Assembly: GCA_947652115.1 (NCBI GenBank)
Contig: OX393568.1
Coordinates: 22,445,831-22,509,830, forward strand
DNA: 64,000 nucleotides
Source of the DNA: Blastomussa wellsi
Taxonomy: Eukaryota; Cnidaria; Anthozoa; Scleractinia; Plerogyridae
Direction of reading: 5' to 3'
Below are positions 1-15,799 of this stretch, piece by piece (positions within the stretch are counted from its first letter, which is position 1; each line of letters starts with the position of its first letter). The translations under genes and the position numbers were made by a program. The notes beneath the pieces were generated by a model. The model saw only the letters and a list, made by a program, of their open reading frames with translations. It did not search any database and had not been told where the DNA came from.

Positions 1-45
1 TAAAATTGTATTGGTAAAAATTTATTATCACGTGACTCAAAGAAC
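1..45. other. Unique flank left of satellite
   Basis: AT-rich sequence with no clear satellite unit. It matters because it places the left edge of the satellite array inside the window, so the array length can be read directly. No gene signal is visible. Confidence 0.6.
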
Positions 46-205
46 CATTGTTATAATACCCAAATTATAGCCTAAATAATTATGGTTATGGTCTTATGGC
101 CAAAATAATACCCAAATTATGGCAAAAACTACCCATGGTTACAATACCCAAATTATGACGAGAATAACCGCGGTTACAAAACCCAAATTATGGCTGAAAT
201 AACCA
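46..205 (-). repeat. Inverted satellite cap, left end
   Basis: About four to five diverged copies of the 35-bp satellite unit, in the opposite orientation to the main array (they read ATACCCAAATTATGG rather than CCATAATTTGGGTAT). Units here carry more substitutions and small indels than units inside the array, for example a unit with CCGCGG in place of CCATGG near 168. Orientation flips near 205-215. Array edges are expected to be more diverged because unequal exchange homogenises the centre better than the ends. Confidence 0.9.
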
Positions 206-3200
206 TCTTTATTTGGGACATAACTTGGGTATTATAAAAATCGTTATTTTTTCCATAAGTTGGGTATTATAACCATGGTTATTTTGAACATAATTTGGGT
301 ATTATAACCATGGTTATTTTAGCCATAATTTGGGTATTCTAACCATGGTTATTTTGGCCATAATTTGGGTACTATAACCATGGTTATTTTGGCCATAATT
401 TGGGTATTATAACCATGGTTATTTTGGCCATAATTTGGGTATTATAACCATGGTTATTTTAGCCATAATTTGGGTATTCTAACCATGGTTATTTTGGCCA
501 TAATTTGGGTATTATAACCATGGATATTTTGGCCATAATTTGGGTATTATAACCATGGTTATTTTTGCCATAATTTGGGTATTCTAACCATGGTTATTTT
601 GGCCATATTTTGGGTATTATAACCATAATTATTTTGGCCATAATTTGGGTATTATAACCATGGTTATTTTGGCCATAATTTGGGTATTCTAACCATGGTT
701 ATTTTAGCCATAATTTGGGTATTATAACAATGGTTATTTTAGAAATAATTTGGGTATTCTAACCATGGTTATTTTGGCCATAATTTGGGTATTATAACCA
801 TGGTTATTTTAGCCATAATTTGGGTATTCTAACCATGGTTATTTTGGCCATAATTTGGGTATTATAACCATGGTTATTTTAGCCATAATTTGGGTATTCT
901 AACCATGGTTATTTTGGCCATAATTTGGGTATTATAACCATGGTTATTTTAGCCATAATTTGGGTATTCTAACCATGGTTATTTTGGCCATAATTTGGGT
1001 ATTATAACCATGGTTATTTTAGCCATAATTTGGGAACTATAACCATGGTTATTTTGGCCATAATTTGGGTATTATAACCATGGTTATTTTGGCCATAATT
1101 TGGGTATTATAACCATGGTTATTTTAACCATAATTTGGGTATTATAACCATGGTTATTTTGGCCATAATTTGGGTATTATAACCATGGTTATTTTGGCCA
1201 TAATTTGGGTATTCTAACCATGGTTACTTTTGCCATAATTTGGGTATTATAACCATGGTTATTTTAGCTATAATTTGGGTATTCTAACCATGGTTATTTT
1301 GGCCATAATTTGGGTAAAACCATGGTTATTTTGGCCATAATTTGGGTATTATAACCATGGTTATTTTGGCCATAATTTTGGTATTATAACCATGGTTATT
1401 CTGGCCATAATTTGGGTATTATAACCATGGTTATTTTAGCCATAATTTGGGTATTATAACCATGGTTATTTTGGCCATAATTTGGGTATTATAACCATGG
1501 TTATTTTGGCCATAATTTGGGTATTATAACAATGGTTATTTTTGCCATAATTTGGGTATTCTAACCATGGTTATTTTGGCCATATTTTGGGTATTATAAC
1601 CATAATTATTTTGGCCATAATTTGGGTATTATAACCATGGTTATTTTGGCCATAATTTGGGTATTATAACCATGGTTATGTTGGCCATAATTTGGGTATT
1701 ATAACCATTGTTATTTTGGCCATAATTTGGGTATTATAACCATGGTTATTTTAGCCATAATTTGGGTATTATAACCATGATTATTTTGGCCATAAATAGG
1801 GTATTATAACCATGGTTATTTTAGCCATAATTTGGGTATTATAACCATGGTTATTTTGGCCATAATTTGGGTATTCTAACCATGGTTATTTTGGCCATAA
1901 TTTGGGTATTATAACCAGGGTTATTTTGGCCATAATTTGGGTATTATAACCATGGTTATTTTAGCCATAATTTGGGTGTTATAACCATGGTTATTTTGGC
2001 CATAATTTGGGTATTATAACCATGGTTATTTTGGCCATAATTTGGGTATTATAACCATGGTTATTTTGGCCATAATTTGGGTATTATAACCATGATTATT
2101 TTGGCCATAATTTGGGTATTATAACCATGGTTATTTTTGCCATAATTTGGGTATTCTAACAATGGTTATTTTGGCCATAATTTGGGTATTCTAACCATGG
2201 TTATTTTGGCCATAATTTGGGTATTATAACCATGGTTATTTTGGCCATAATTTGGGTATTCTAACCATGGTTATTTTTGCCATAATTTGAGTATTATAAC
2301 CATGGTTATTTTAACCATAATTTGGGTATTCTAACCATGGTTATTTTGGCCATAATTTGGGTATTATAACCATGGTTATTTTGGCCATAATTTGGGTATT
2401 ATAACCATGGTTATGTTGGCCATAATTTTGGTATTATAACCATGGTTATTTTGGCCATAATTTGGGTATTATAACCATGGTTATTTTAGCCATAATTTTG
2501 GTATTATAACCATGATTATTTTGGCCATAAATAGGGTATTATAACCATGGTTATTTTAGCCATAATTTGGGTATTATAACCACGGTTATTTTGGCCATAA
2601 TTTGGGTATTCTAACCATGGTTATTTTGGCCATAATTTGGGTATTATAACCATGGTTATTTTTACCATAATTTGGGTATTCTAACCATGGTTATTTTAGC
2701 CATAATTTGGGTATTTTAACCATGGTTATTTTAGCCATAATTTGGGTATTCTAACCATGGTTATTTTGGCCATAATTTGGGTATTATAACCATGGTTATT
2801 TTAGCCATAATTTGGGTATTATAACCATGGTTATTTTGGCCATAATTTAATTATTATAACCATGGTTATTTTGGCCATAATTTGGGTATTATAACCATGA
2901 TTATTTTGGCCATAAATTGGGTATTATAACCATGGTTATTTTGGCCATAATTTGGGTATTATAACCATGGTTATTTTTGCCATAATTTGGGTATTCTAAC
3001 CATGGTTATTTTGGCCATAATTTGGGTATTCTAACCATGGTTATTTTGGCCATAATTTGGGTATTATAACCATGGTTATTTTGGCCATAATTTTGGTATT
3101 CTAACCGTGGTTGTTTTTGCCATAATTTGGGTATTATAACCATGGTTATTTTGGCCATAATTTGGGTATTCTAACCATGGTTATTTTTGTTATAATTTGG

Positions 3201-3504
3201 GTATTATAACCATGGTTATTTTGGCCATAATTTGGGTATTTTAACCATGGTTATGTTGGCCATAATTTGGGTATTATAACCATGGTTATTTTGGCCATAA
3301 TTTGGGTATTATAACCATGGTTATTTTAGCCATAATTTGGGTATTATAACCATGATTATTTTGCCCATAAATAGGGTATTATAACCATGGTAATTTTAGC
3401 CATAATTTTTGTATTATAACCATGGTTATTTTGGCCATAATTTGGGTATTCTAACCATGGTTTTTTTGGCCATAATTTGGGTATTATAACCATGGTTATT
3501 TTTA

Positions 3505-6500
3505 CCATAATTTGGGTATTCTAACCATGGTTATTTTAGCCATAATTTTGGTATTCTAACCATGGTTATTTTGGCCATAATTTGGGTATTATAACCATGG
3601 TTATTTTGGCTATAATTTGGGTATTCTAACCATGGTTATTTTGGCCATAATTTGGGTATTATAACCATGGTTATTTTGGCCAAAATTTGGGTATTCTAAC
3701 CATGGTTATTTTGGCGATAATTTGGGTACTATAACCATGGTTATTTTAGCCATAATTTGGGTACTATAACCATGGTTATATTTGCCATAATTTGGGTATT
3801 ATAACCATGGCTATTTTAACCATAATTTGGGTATTATAACCATGGTTATTTTTGCCATAATTTGGGTATTATAACCATGGTTATTTTTGCCATAATTTGG
3901 GTATTCTAACCATGGTTATTTTGGCCATAATTTGGATATTAAAACCATGGTTATTTTGGCCATAATTTGGGTATTATAACCATGGTTCTTTTAGCCATAA
4001 TTTGGGTACTATAACCATGGTTCTTTTGGCCATAATTTGGGTATTATAACCATGGTTATTTTAGCCATAATTTGGGTATTATAACCATGGTTATTTTGGC
4101 CATAATTTGGGTATTATAACCATGGTTATTTTGGCCATAATTTGGGTATTATAACCATGGTTATTTTTGCCATAATTTGGGTATTTTAACCATGGTTATT
4201 TTGGCCATATTTTGGGTATTATAACCATAATTATTTTGGCCATAATTTGGGTATTATAACCATGGTTATTTTGGCCATAATTTGGGTATTATAACCATGG
4301 TTATGTTGGCCATATTTTGGGTTTTATAACCATGGTTATTTTGGCCATAATTTGGGTATTATAACCATGGTTACTTTGGCCATAATTTGGGTATTATAAC
4401 CATGGTTATGTTGGTCATAATTTTGGTATTATAACCATGGTTATTTTGGCCATAATTTGGGTATTATAACCATGGTTTTTTTTAGCCATAATTTGGGTAT
4501 TATAACCATGATTATTTTGGCCATAAATAGTGTATTATAACCATGGTTATTTTAGCCATAATTTGGGTATTATAACCATGGTTATTTTGGCCATTATATG
4601 GGTATTCTAACCATGGTTATTTTTGCCATAATTTGGGTATTATAACCATGGTTATTTTAGCCATAATTTGGGTATTCTAACCATGGTTATTTTGACCATA
4701 ATTTGGGTATTATAACCATGGTTATTTTGGCCATAATTTGGGTATTATAACCATGGTTATGTTGGCCATAATTTTGGTATTATAACCATGGTTATTTTAG
4801 CCATAATTTGGGTATTATAACCATGATTATTTTGGCCATAAATAGGGTATTATAACAATGGTTATTTTAGCCATAATTTGGGTATTATAACCATGGTTAT
4901 TTTGGCCATAATTTGGGTATTCTAACCATGGTTATTTTGGCCATAATTTGGGTATTATAACCATGGTTATTTTTACCATAATTTGGGTATTCTAACAATG
5001 GTTATTTTAGTCATAATTTGGGTATTATAACCATGGTTATTTTAGCCATAATTTGGGTATTCTAACCATGGTTATTTTAGCCATAATTTGGGTATTATAA
5101 CCATGGTTATTTTAGCCATAATTTGGGTATTATAACCATGGTTATTTTGGCCATAATTTGGGTATTATAACCATGGTTATTTTGGCCTTAATTTGGGTAT
5201 TATAACCATGATTATTTTGGCCATAAATTGGGTATTATAACCATGGTTATTTTGGCCATAATTTGGGTATTATAACCATGGTTATTTTTGCCATAATTTG
5301 GGTATTCTAACCATGGTTATTTTGGCCATAATTTGGGTATTCTAACCATGGTTATTTTGGCCATAATTTGGGTATTATAACCATGGTTATTTTGGCCATA
5401 ATTTGGGTATTCTAACCGTGGTTATTTTTGCCATAAGTTGGGTATTATAACCATGGTTATTTTGGCCATAATTTGGGTATTCTAACCATGGTTATTTTTG
5501 TTATAATTTGGGTATTATAACCATGGTTATTTTGGCCATAATTTGGGTATTATAACCATGGTTATGTTGGCCATAATTTGGGTATTATAACCATGGTTAT
5601 TTTGGCCATAATTTGGGTATTATAACCATGGTTATTCTAGCCATAATTTGGGTATTATAACCATGATTATTTTCCCAATAAATAGGGTATTATAACCATG
5701 GTTATTTTAGCCATAATTTGGGTATTATAACCATGGTTATTTTGGCCATAATTTGGGTATTCTAAACATGGTTATTTTGGCCATAATTTGGGTATTATAA
5801 CCATGGTTATTTTTACCATAATTTGGGTATTCTAACCATGGTTATTTTAGCCATAATTTTGGTATTCTAACCATGGTTATTTTGGCCATAATTTGGGTAT
5901 TATAACCATGGTTATTTTAGCTATAATTTGGGTATTCTAACCATGGTTATTTTGGCCATAATTTGGGTATTATAACCATGGCTATTTTGGTCATAATTTG
6001 GGTATTCTAACCATGGTTATTTTGGCCATAATTTGGGTACTATAACCATTGTTATTTTAGCCATAATTTGGGTACTATAATCATGGTTATTTTGGCCATA
6101 ATTTGGGTATTATAACCATGGTTATTTTGGCCATAATTTGGGTATTATAACCATGGTTGTTTTAGTCATAATTTGGGTATTATAACCATGGTTATTGTTG
6201 CCATAAGTTGGGTATTATAACCATGGTTATTTTGGCCATAATTTGGGTATTATAACCATGGTTATTTTTGCCATAATTTGGGTATTATAACCATGGCTAT
6301 TTTGACCATAATTTGGGTATTATAACCATGGTTATTTTTGCCATAATTGGGGTATTAAAACCATGGTTATTTTTGCCATAATTTGGGTATTTTAACCATG
6401 GTTATTTTGGCCATAATTTGGATATTATAACCATGGTTATTTTGGCCATAATTTGGGTATTATAACCATGGTTATTTTAGCCATAATTTGGGTACTATAA

Positions 6501-7250
6501 CCATGGTTATTTTGGCCATAATTTGGGTATTATAACCATGGTTATTTTGGCCATAATTTGGGTATTATAACCATGGTTATTTTTGCCATAATTTGGGTAT
6601 TCTAACCATGGTTATTTTGGCCATATTTTGGGTATTATAACCATAATTATTTTGGCCATAATTTGAATATTATAACCATGGTTATTTTGGCCATAATTTG
6701 GGTATTATAACCATGGTTATGTTGGCCATAATTTGGGTTTTATAACCATGGTTATTTTGGCCATAATTTGGGTATTATAACCATGGTTATTTTGACCATA
6801 ATTTGGGTATTCTAACCATGGTTATTTTGGCCATAATTTAAGTATTATAACCATGGTTATTTTGGCCATAATTTGGGTATTATAACCACGGTTATTTTGG
6901 CCATAATTTGGGTATTATAACCATGGTTATTTTAGCCATAATTTGGGTATTATAACGATGGTTATTTTAGCCATAATTTGGGTATTATAACCATGGTTAT
7001 TTTGGCCATAATTTAGGTATTATAACCATGATTATTTTGGCCATAAATTGGGTATTATAACCATGGTTATTTTGGCCATAATTTGGGTATTATAACCATG
7101 GTTATTTTGGCCATAATTTGGGTATTCTAACCATGGTTATTTTGGCCATAATTTGGGTATTCTAACCATGGTTATTTTGGCCATAATTTGGGTATTATAA
7201 CCATGGTTATTTTAGCCATAATTTGGGTATTTTAACCATGGTTATTTTTG
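3505..7250 (+). repeat. Higher-order repeat block, copy 1
   Basis: A 3,746-bp segment (107 units plus one base) that is repeated directly after itself. Private variants fix the register: TTGGCGATAA at 3,711, the GGCCTTA variant at 5,184 and the T-run near 4,477 each recur exactly 3,746 bp downstream. The only difference I noticed is at 6,349 (G here, T at 10,095). Such similarity implies a very recent tandem duplication or unequal crossover. Confidence 0.9.
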
Positions 7251-10200
7251 CCATAATTTGGGTATTCTAACCATGGTTATTTTAGCCATAATTTTGGTAT
7301 TCTAACCATGGTTATTTTGGCCATAATTTGGGTATTATAACCATGGTTATTTTGGCTATAATTTGGGTATTCTAACCATGGTTATTTTGGCCATAATTTG
7401 GGTATTATAACCATGGTTATTTTGGCCAAAATTTGGGTATTCTAACCATGGTTATTTTGGCGATAATTTGGGTACTATAACCATGGTTATTTTAGCCATA
7501 ATTTGGGTACTATAACCATGGTTATATTTGCCATAATTTGGGTATTATAACCATGGCTATTTTAACCATAATTTGGGTATTATAACCATGGTTATTTTTG
7601 CCATAATTTGGGTATTATAACCATGGTTATTTTTGCCATAATTTGGGTATTCTAACCATGGTTATTTTGGCCATAATTTGGATATTAAAACCATGGTTAT
7701 TTTGGCCATAATTTGGGTATTATAACCATGGTTCTTTTAGCCATAATTTGGGTACTATAACCATGGTTCTTTTGGCCATAATTTGGGTATTATAACCATG
7801 GTTATTTTAGCCATAATTTGGGTATTATAACCATGGTTATTTTGGCCATAATTTGGGTATTATAACCATGGTTATTTTGGCCATAATTTGGGTATTATAA
7901 CCATGGTTATTTTTGCCATAATTTGGGTATTTTAACCATGGTTATTTTGGCCATATTTTGGGTATTATAACCATAATTATTTTGGCCATAATTTGGGTAT
8001 TATAACCATGGTTATTTTGGCCATAATTTGGGTATTATAACCATGGTTATGTTGGCCATATTTTGGGTTTTATAACCATGGTTATTTTGGCCATAATTTG
8101 GGTATTATAACCATGGTTACTTTGGCCATAATTTGGGTATTATAACCATGGTTATGTTGGTCATAATTTTGGTATTATAACCATGGTTATTTTGGCCATA
8201 ATTTGGGTATTATAACCATGGTTTTTTTTAGCCATAATTTGGGTATTATAACCATGATTATTTTGGCCATAAATAGTGTATTATAACCATGGTTATTTTA
8301 GCCATAATTTGGGTATTATAACCATGGTTATTTTGGCCATTATATGGGTATTCTAACCATGGTTATTTTTGCCATAATTTGGGTATTATAACCATGGTTA
8401 TTTTAGCCATAATTTGGGTATTCTAACCATGGTTATTTTGACCATAATTTGGGTATTATAACCATGGTTATTTTGGCCATAATTTGGGTATTATAACCAT
8501 GGTTATGTTGGCCATAATTTTGGTATTATAACCATGGTTATTTTAGCCATAATTTGGGTATTATAACCATGATTATTTTGGCCATAAATAGGGTATTATA
8601 ACAATGGTTATTTTAGCCATAATTTGGGTATTATAACCATGGTTATTTTGGCCATAATTTGGGTATTCTAACCATGGTTATTTTGGCCATAATTTGGGTA
8701 TTATAACCATGGTTATTTTTACCATAATTTGGGTATTCTAACAATGGTTATTTTAGTCATAATTTGGGTATTATAACCATGGTTATTTTAGCCATAATTT
8801 GGGTATTCTAACCATGGTTATTTTAGCCATAATTTGGGTATTATAACCATGGTTATTTTAGCCATAATTTGGGTATTATAACCATGGTTATTTTGGCCAT
8901 AATTTGGGTATTATAACCATGGTTATTTTGGCCTTAATTTGGGTATTATAACCATGATTATTTTGGCCATAAATTGGGTATTATAACCATGGTTATTTTG
9001 GCCATAATTTGGGTATTATAACCATGGTTATTTTTGCCATAATTTGGGTATTCTAACCATGGTTATTTTGGCCATAATTTGGGTATTCTAACCATGGTTA
9101 TTTTGGCCATAATTTGGGTATTATAACCATGGTTATTTTGGCCATAATTTGGGTATTCTAACCGTGGTTATTTTTGCCATAAGTTGGGTATTATAACCAT
9201 GGTTATTTTGGCCATAATTTGGGTATTCTAACCATGGTTATTTTTGTTATAATTTGGGTATTATAACCATGGTTATTTTGGCCATAATTTGGGTATTATA
9301 ACCATGGTTATGTTGGCCATAATTTGGGTATTATAACCATGGTTATTTTGGCCATAATTTGGGTATTATAACCATGGTTATTCTAGCCATAATTTGGGTA
9401 TTATAACCATGATTATTTTCCCAATAAATAGGGTATTATAACCATGGTTATTTTAGCCATAATTTGGGTATTATAACCATGGTTATTTTGGCCATAATTT
9501 GGGTATTCTAAACATGGTTATTTTGGCCATAATTTGGGTATTATAACCATGGTTATTTTTACCATAATTTGGGTATTCTAACCATGGTTATTTTAGCCAT
9601 AATTTTGGTATTCTAACCATGGTTATTTTGGCCATAATTTGGGTATTATAACCATGGTTATTTTAGCTATAATTTGGGTATTCTAACCATGGTTATTTTG
9701 GCCATAATTTGGGTATTATAACCATGGCTATTTTGGTCATAATTTGGGTATTCTAACCATGGTTATTTTGGCCATAATTTGGGTACTATAACCATTGTTA
9801 TTTTAGCCATAATTTGGGTACTATAATCATGGTTATTTTGGCCATAATTTGGGTATTATAACCATGGTTATTTTGGCCATAATTTGGGTATTATAACCAT
9901 GGTTGTTTTAGTCATAATTTGGGTATTATAACCATGGTTATTGTTGCCATAAGTTGGGTATTATAACCATGGTTATTTTGGCCATAATTTGGGTATTATA
10001 ACCATGGTTATTTTTGCCATAATTTGGGTATTATAACCATGGCTATTTTGACCATAATTTGGGTATTATAACCATGGTTATTTTTGCCATAATTTGGGTA
10101 TTAAAACCATGGTTATTTTTGCCATAATTTGGGTATTTTAACCATGGTTATTTTGGCCATAATTTGGATATTATAACCATGGTTATTTTGGCCATAATTT

Positions 10201-10996
10201 GGGTATTATAACCATGGTTATTTTAGCCATAATTTGGGTACTATAACCATGGTTATTTTGGCCATAATTTGGGTATTATAACCATGGTTATTTTGGCCAT
10301 AATTTGGGTATTATAACCATGGTTATTTTTGCCATAATTTGGGTATTCTAACCATGGTTATTTTGGCCATATTTTGGGTATTATAACCATAATTATTTTG
10401 GCCATAATTTGAATATTATAACCATGGTTATTTTGGCCATAATTTGGGTATTATAACCATGGTTATGTTGGCCATAATTTGGGTTTTATAACCATGGTTA
10501 TTTTGGCCATAATTTGGGTATTATAACCATGGTTATTTTGACCATAATTTGGGTATTCTAACCATGGTTATTTTGGCCATAATTTAAGTATTATAACCAT
10601 GGTTATTTTGGCCATAATTTGGGTATTATAACCACGGTTATTTTGGCCATAATTTGGGTATTATAACCATGGTTATTTTAGCCATAATTTGGGTATTATA
10701 ACGATGGTTATTTTAGCCATAATTTGGGTATTATAACCATGGTTATTTTGGCCATAATTTAGGTATTATAACCATGATTATTTTGGCCATAAATTGGGTA
10801 TTATAACCATGGTTATTTTGGCCATAATTTGGGTATTATAACCATGGTTATTTTGGCCATAATTTGGGTATTCTAACCATGGTTATTTTGGCCATAATTT
10901 GGGTATTCTAACCATGGTTATTTTGGCCATAATTTGGGTATTATAACCATGGTTATTTTAGCCATAATTTGGGTATTTTAACCATGGTTATTTTTG
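7251..10996 (+). repeat. Higher-order repeat block, copy 2
   Basis: Second copy of the 3,746-bp block. Diagnostic variants fall at 7,461 (GCGATAA) and 8,930 (GGCCTTA). The copy relationship breaks after about 11,011, where the next unit reads ATTATAACC while the start of copy 2 has ATTCTAACC. The breakpoint lies within unit homology, as expected for unequal exchange. Confidence 0.9.
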
Positions 10997-12989
10997 CCAT
11001 AATTTGGGTATTATAACCATGGTTATTTTAGCCATAATTTGGGTATTCTAACCATGGTTATTTTGGCCATAATTTGGGTATTATAACCATGGTTACTTTG
11101 GCCATAATTTGGGTATTATAACCATGGTTATGTTGGCCATAATTTGGGTATTATAACCATGGTTACTTTGGCCATAATTTGGGTATTATAACCATGGTTA
11201 TTTTAGCCATAATTTGGGTATTATAACCATGATTATTTTGGCCATAAATAGGGTATTATAACCATGGTTATTTTAGCCATAATTTGGGTATTATAACCAT
11301 GGTTATTTTGGCCATAATTTGGGTATTATAACCATGGTTACTTTGGCCATAATTTGGGTATTATAACCATGGTTATTTTTACCATAATTTGGGTATTCTA
11401 ACCATGGTTATTTTAGCCATAATTTGGGTATTATAACCATGGTTATTTTAGCCATAATTTGGGTATTCTAACCATGGTTATTTTGGCCATAATTTGGATA
11501 TTATAACCATGGTTATTTTAGCCATAATTTTGGTATTATAACCATGGTTATTTTGGCCATAATTTGGGTATTATAACCATGGTTATTTTGGCCATAATTT
11601 GGGTATTATAACCATGATTATTTTGGCCATAAATTGGGTATTATAACCATGGTTATTTTTGCCATAATTTGGGTATTATAACCATGGTTATTTTGGCCAT
11701 AATTTAGGTATTCTAACCGTGGTTATTTTTGCCATAATTTGGGTATTATAACCATGGTTATTTTAGCCATAATTTAGGTATTCTAACCATGGTTATTTTT
11801 GTTATAATTTGGGTATTACAACCATGGTTATTTTGGCCATAATTTGGGTATTATAACCATGGTTATGTTGGCCATAATTTGGGCATTATAACCATGGTTA
11901 TTTTGGCCATAATTTGGGTATTATAACCATGGTTATTTTAGCCATAATTTGGGTATTATAACCATGATTATTTTGCCCATAAATAGGGTATTATAACCAT
12001 GGTTATTTTAGCCATAATTTGGGTATTATAACCATGGTTATTTTGGCCATAATTTGGGTATTCTAACCATGGTTATTTTGGCCATAATTAGGGTATTATA
12101 ACCATGGCTATTTTTACCATAATTTGGGTATTCTAACCATGGTTATTTTAGCCATAATTTGGGTATTCTAACCATGGTTATTTTGGCCATAATTTAGGTA
12201 TTATAACCATGGTTATTTTGGCTATAATTTGGGTATTCTAACCATGGTTATTTTGGCCATAATTTGGGTATTATAACCATGGTTATTTTGGCCATAATTT
12301 TGGGTATTATAACCATGGTTATTTTGGCCATAATTTGGGTATTATAACCATGGTTATTTTAGTCATAATTTGGGTATTATAACCATGGTTATTGTTGCCT
12401 TAATTTGGGTATTATAACCATGGTTATTTTGGCCATAATTTGGGTATTATAACCATGGTTATTTTTGCCATAATTTGGGGATTATAACCATGGTTATTTT
12501 TCCCATAATTTGGGTATTCTAACCATGGTTATTTTGGCCATAAATTGGGTATGATAACCATGGTTATTTTGGCCATAATTTGGGTATTATAACCATGGTT
12601 ATTTTGGCCATAATTTGGGTATTATAACCATGGTTAATTTAGCCATAATTTGGGTATTATAACCATGATTATTTTGGCCATAAATAGGGTATTATAACCA
12701 TGGTTATTTTAGCCATAATTTGGGTATTATAACCATGGTTATTTTGGCCATAATTTGGGTATTCTAACCATGGTTATTTTGGCCATAATTTGGGTATTAT
12801 AACCATGGTTATTTTTACCATAATTTGGGTATTCTAACCATGGTTATTTTAGCCATAATTTGGGTATTATAACCATGGTTATTTTAGCCATAATTTGGGT
12901 ATTCTAACCATGGTTATTTTGGCCATAATTTGGGTATTATAACCATGGTTATTTTAGCCATAATTTGGGTATTATAACCATGGTTATTT

Positions 12990-14940
12990 TGGCCATAATT
13001 TAGGTATTATAACCATGGTTATTTTGGCCATAATTTGGGTATTATAACCATGATTATTTTGGTCATAAATTGGGTATTATAACCATGGTTATTTTGGCCA
13101 TAATTTAGGTATTATAACCATGGTTATTTTTGCCATAATTTGGGTATTCTAACCATGGTTATTTTGGCCATAATTTGGGTATTCTAACCATGGTTATTTT
13201 GGCCATAATTTGGGTATTATAACCATGGTTATTTTGGCCATAATTTGGGTATTCTAACCGTGGTTATTTTTGCCATAGTTTTGGTATCATAACCATGGTT
13301 ATTTTAGCCATAATTTGGGTATTCTAACCATGGTTATTTTTGTTATAATTTGGGTATTATAACCATGGTTATTTTGGCCATAATTTGGGTATTATAACCA
13401 TGGTTATGTTGGCCATAATTTGGGTATTATAACCATGGTTATTTTGGCCATAATTTGGGTATTATAACCATGGTTATTTTAGCCATAATTTGGGTATTAT
13501 AACCATGATTATTTTGCCCATAAATAGGGTATTATAACCATGGTTATTTTAGCCATAATTTGGGTATTATAACCATGGTTATTTTGGCCATAATTTGGGT
13601 ATTCTAACCATGGTTATTTTGGCCATAATTTGGGTATTATAACCATGGTTATTTTGGCCATAATTTGGGTATTATAACCATGGTTATTTTGGCTATAATT
13701 TGGGTATTCTACCCATGGTTATTTTGGCCATAATTTGGGTATTATAACCATGGTTATTTTGGCCATAATTTGGGTATTCTAACCATGGTTATTTTGGCCA
13801 TAATTTGGGTATTATAACCATGGTTATTTTAGCCATAATTTGGGTACTATAACCATGGTTATTTTGGCCATAATTTGGGTATTATAACCATGGTTATTTT
13901 GGCCATAATTTATAATTTTATAACCATGGTTATTTTAGCCATAATTTGGGTATTATAACCATGGTTATTTTGGCCAAAATTTAGTTATTATAACCATGGT
14001 TATTTTGGCCATAATTTGGGTATTATAACCATGATTATTTTGGCCATAAATTGGGTATTATAACCATGGTTATTTTGGCCATAATTTAGGTATTATAACC
14101 ATGGTTATTTTTGCCATAATTTGGGTATTCTAACCATGGTTATTTTGGCCATAATTTGGGTATTCTAACCATGGTTATTTTGGCCATAATTTGGGTATTA
14201 TAACCATGGTTATTTTGGCCATAATTTGGGTATTCTAACCGTGGTTATTTTTGCCATAATTTTGGTATTATAACCATGGTTATTTTAGCCATAATTTGGG
14301 TATTCTAACCATGGTTATTTTTGTTATAATTTGGGTATTATAACCATGGTTATTTTGGCCATAATTTGGGTATTATAACCATGGTTATGTTGGCCATAAT
14401 TTGGGTATTATAACCATGGTTATTTTGGCCATAATTTGGGTATTATAACCATGGTTATTTTAGCCATAATTTGGGTATTATAACCATGATTATTTTGCCC
14501 ATAAATAGGGTATTATAACCATGGTTATTTTAGCCATAATTTGAGTATTATAACCATGGTTATTTTGGCCATAATTTGGGTATTCTAACCATGGTTATTT
14601 TGGCCATAATTTGGGTATTATAACCATGGTTATTTTGGCCATAATTTGGGTATTATAACCATGGTTATTTTGGCTATAATTTGGGTATTCTAACCATAGT
14701 TATTTTGGCCATAATTTGGGTATTATAACCATGGTTATTTTGGCCATAATTTGGGTATTCTAACCATGGTTATTTTGGCCATAATTTGGGTATTATAACC
14801 ATGGTTATTTTAGCCATAATTTGGGTACTATAACCATGGTTATTTTGGCCATAATTTGGGTATTATAACCATGGTTATTTTGGCCATAATTTGGGTATTA
14901 TAACCATGGTTATTTTAGTCATAATTTGGGTATTATAACC
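12990..14940 (+). repeat. Tandem pair of about 980-bp blocks
   Basis: Two adjacent segments of 28 units. The shared variant CCGTGGTTATTTTTGCC followed by a TTTTGGTAT unit occurs near 13,258 and again 981 bp later near 14,239. The order of neighbouring variants (a TGTTATAATTTG unit, a TTATGTTGG unit and a CCATAAATAGGG unit) is kept. The copies differ at scattered positions, so this duplication is older than the 3.7-kb one. Exact ends are approximate. Confidence 0.75.
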
Positions 14941-15799
14941 ATGGTTATTGTTGCCATAATTTGGGTATTACAACCATGGTTATTTTGGCCATAATTTGGG
15001 TATTATAACCATGGTTATTTTTGCCATAATTTGGGTATTATAACCATGGCTATTTTGACCATAATTTGGGTATTATAACCATGGTTATTTTTGCCATAAT
15101 TTGGGTATTATAACCATGGTTATTTTTGCCATAATTTGGGTATTCTAACCATGGTTATTTTTGCCATAATTTGGATATTAAAACCATGGTTATTTTGGCC
15201 ATAATTTGGGTATTATAACCATGGTTATTTTAGCCATAATTTGGGTACTATAACCATGGTTATTTTGCCCATAATTTGGGTATTATAACCATGGTTATTT
15301 TGGCCATAATTTGGGTATTATAACCATGGTTATTTTAGCCATAATTTGGGTATTATAACTATGGTTATTTTGGCCATAATTTGGGTATTATAACCATGGT
15401 TATTTTGGCCATAATTTGGGTATTATAACCATGGTTTTTTTGGCCATAATTTGAGTATTCTAACCATGGTTATTTTGGCCATATTTTGGGTATTATAACC
15501 ATAATTATTTTGGCCATAATTTGGGTATTATAACCATGGTTATTTTGGCCATAATTTGGGTATTATAACCATGGTTATGTTGGCCATAATTTGGGTTTTA
15601 TAACCATGGTTATTTTGGCCATAATTTGGGTATTATAACCATGGCTATTTTGACCATAATTTGGGTATTCTAACCATGGTTATTTTGGCCATAATTTGGG
15701 TATTATAACCATGGTTATTTTGACCATAATTTGGGTATTATAACCACGGTTTTTTTGGCCATAATTTGGGTATTATAACCATGGTTATTTTGGCCATAA

